Assembly (NCBI RefSeq): GCF_013359735.1
Contig: NZ_JABFMX010000006.1
Coordinates: 131,990-195,989 of the forward strand
DNA: 64,000 bases
Reading direction: 5' to 3'
Origin: Arthrobacter sp. C9C5
GTDB taxonomy: Bacteria > Actinomycetota > Actinomycetes > Actinomycetales > Micrococcaceae
The translations under genes and the position numbers were made by a program. The notes under the pieces were generated by a model that was not told the origin of the DNA, made no database searches, and was given only the letters and a program-made list of their open reading frames with translations. Below, one piece after another: positions 63,047 through 64,000 of the stretch (its first letter is position 1; every line of letters starts with the position of its first letter).

Positions 63047-64000
63047 CCTCGCCCCGGCCAGCTCCGTCCGCCACATCGTCCTGGACGAGCTGTCCGGGGG
63101 AGTGGTGGAACGGATCGATGCCGGCAGCGCCGCTTACCTCAATGGCAGCGGACTGGCCAAGGCGTCGCCGCTGGGCATGGGCTTGTTCCGGATCGAACCT
63201 GTCGGCAAGGTGGGCTCCGTGCGCACCCCCTCAGTGCAGCTGGAAGTGCGGCCCAAGGAGCGGCTGGGCCTCGGCCGGCTGCTGTTCCTGCTCGGCTACA
63301 CGGAGAACCAGGGCTTCCGGGATGACGCCGTGGCCGCGGTCGAGGACACCGATCTTTGGAGCGCCCTCGCCGAGTCGCTGGCCCAGCTCGCCGACCGGGC
63401 CCTCAGCCGCGGGGTGCTGCAGGGCTACCTGAACGTCGACGAGTCGCTCCGCACCGTCAAGGGCCGGATCAGGATGTCGGACCAGATCTCGCGCCGCCCA
63501 GGCATGCTGGTGCCGCTTGAGGTCTCCTACGACGAGTTCACCGAGGACATCCCGGAAAACCGCATCCTGCGCGCGGCCCTCGAACGGATGTCGCAGGTGC
63601 CGGGGGTGCGGGCCGACGTGCTGAGCAGGCTGCGGCGGTTGAAGGGAAAGCTCGACGCCGTGACGCGCCTACAGTCCGGCCCGCTGCCGCGGTGGCGGGC
63701 CAGCCGGATGAACACCCGCTACCACGCGGCCCTGCGGCTCGCCGAGGTCATCCTGCGCAACGCCTCGGCCGAGGCCGGAGACGGCAAGCAGCATTCGGCG
63801 GCGTTTGTGGTGGACATGTCCAAGGTCTTCGAGGACTTTGTCGGCATCGCGCTGCGCGAGGCCATGGCCGCGTACCCGGGGGAGATGCGGCTGCGCTACA
63901 ACTCGATGCTAAATGAGGCGGTGCGGGACTCCGACCGGATCATGGTGCAACCGGGCGCGGTGCATCTGCTCGGCGGCCGTCCCGTGATGGTGTACGACGC
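63033..64000 (+). CDS. mcrC: McrC-like restriction nuclease subunit (C-terminus off the window)
   Basis: Frame open from TTG 63033 to the window edge, about 322 codons. YDEFTEDIPENRILRAALERM, then the FVVDMSKVFEDFVG segment, are the McrC signature. The nuclease residues expected after the RIMVQPG-like and GGRPVMVYDA strands reach the very end of the window, so the catalytic D-x-K region is only partly visible. The start is uncertain, with no ATG near; TTG overlaps the McrB stop by 14 nt. McrC binds the McrB ring and cuts DNA carrying modified bases. Confidence 0.88.
   Translation, partial: MRASSLAPASSVRHIVLDELSGGVVERIDAGSAAYLNGSGLAKASPLGMGLFRIEPVGKVGSVRTPSVQLEVRPKERLGLGRLLFLLGYTENQGFRDDAVAAVEDTDLWSALAESLAQLADRALSRGVLQGYLNVDESLRTVKGRIRMSDQISRRPGMLVPLEVSYDEFTEDIPENRILRAALERMSQVPGVRADVLSRLRRLKGKLDAVTRLQSGPLPRWRASRMNTRYHAALRLAEVILRNASAEAGDGKQHSAAFVVDMSKVFEDFVGIALREAMAAYPGEMRLRYNSMLNEAVRDSDRIMVQPGAVHLLGGRPVMVYD

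Overview
The window reads as a chromosome segment of a high-GC actinobacterium of the Micrococcaceae, most likely Arthrobacter or a close relative (Pseudarthrobacter, Paenarthrobacter). The grounds are strong G/C third positions, frequent GTG and TTG starts, many ATGA/GTGA overlaps, a PcrA helicase with a Tudor-like tail, a DUF6314-Nudix protein, many GntR/MarR regulators and several starts that look leaderless (a -10-like box 6 nt before the start codon). I see no prophage, insertion sequence or CRISPR array.

Layout. 1-3163 (minus): three paralogous seven-helix membrane proteins around a helix-turn-helix protein. 3424-7004: an ABC-F ATPase overlapping an ABC exporter. 7001-8052: a DUF6314-Nudix fusion whose TTG start abuts a tRNA-Arg(CCT). 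8138-11815: a DUF998 membrane protein, then a three-gene set (possible chaperone, WXG100-like/lipase fusion, lipoprotein) that looks like a type VII secretion effector locus. 12105-14163: a STAS-like protein and a GGDEF-EAL protein. 14283-15706: a tiny secreted peptide divergent from a TPR protein, followed by four 114-bp tandem repeats. 16193-23632: a membrane protein, an inositol-phosphatase family enzyme, pcrA, a lipoprotein and sucCD.

23811-38550 is a large catabolic region for C4 polyols or sugar acids in two modules. Module 1 has a FadR-type repressor, a promoter with a perfect palindromic operator, an MFS carrier, an SDR, a four-carbon acid sugar kinase and a threonate-dehydrogenase-like enzyme. 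A ZIP transporter separates it from module 2, which has a GntR repressor, a TIM-barrel isomerase, a DhaK-DhaL kinase, an RpiB-type isomerase, a 3-hydroxyacyl-CoA-dehydrogenase-like protein, a second SDR, a second MFS carrier and a triose-phosphate-isomerase homologue. Module 2 matches the logic of tetritol catabolism: oxidation to erythrulose, phosphorylation, then isomerisation to erythrose 4-phosphate.

38508-46265: an SRPBCC protein behind a beheaded ArsR gene, a MarR/MFS divergent pair, a PuuD-type amidase, another SRPBCC protein, a LOG-family protein, a matrixin-type protease overlapping a ferritin-like/VIT1 transporter, and a small acidic protein. 46403-53003: a sodium:solute symporter, an XRE-cupin regulator, a DUF559 protein, an agmatinase-family ureohydrolase and a ThDP enzyme, probably one amine or guanidino-compound route. 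53167-60703: a MarR/DHA2 efflux pair whose pump has a coiled-coil tail, an asymmetric heterodimeric ABC exporter, a thioesterase and a small membrane protein. 60818-64000: McrB and a partial McrC, a modification-dependent restriction system cut by the window edge.

The loci I find most likely to be undescribed are the TPR protein with its divergent secreted peptide (14283-15706), the WXG-lipase effector set (8975-11815) and the seven-helix/HTH cluster (1-3163).
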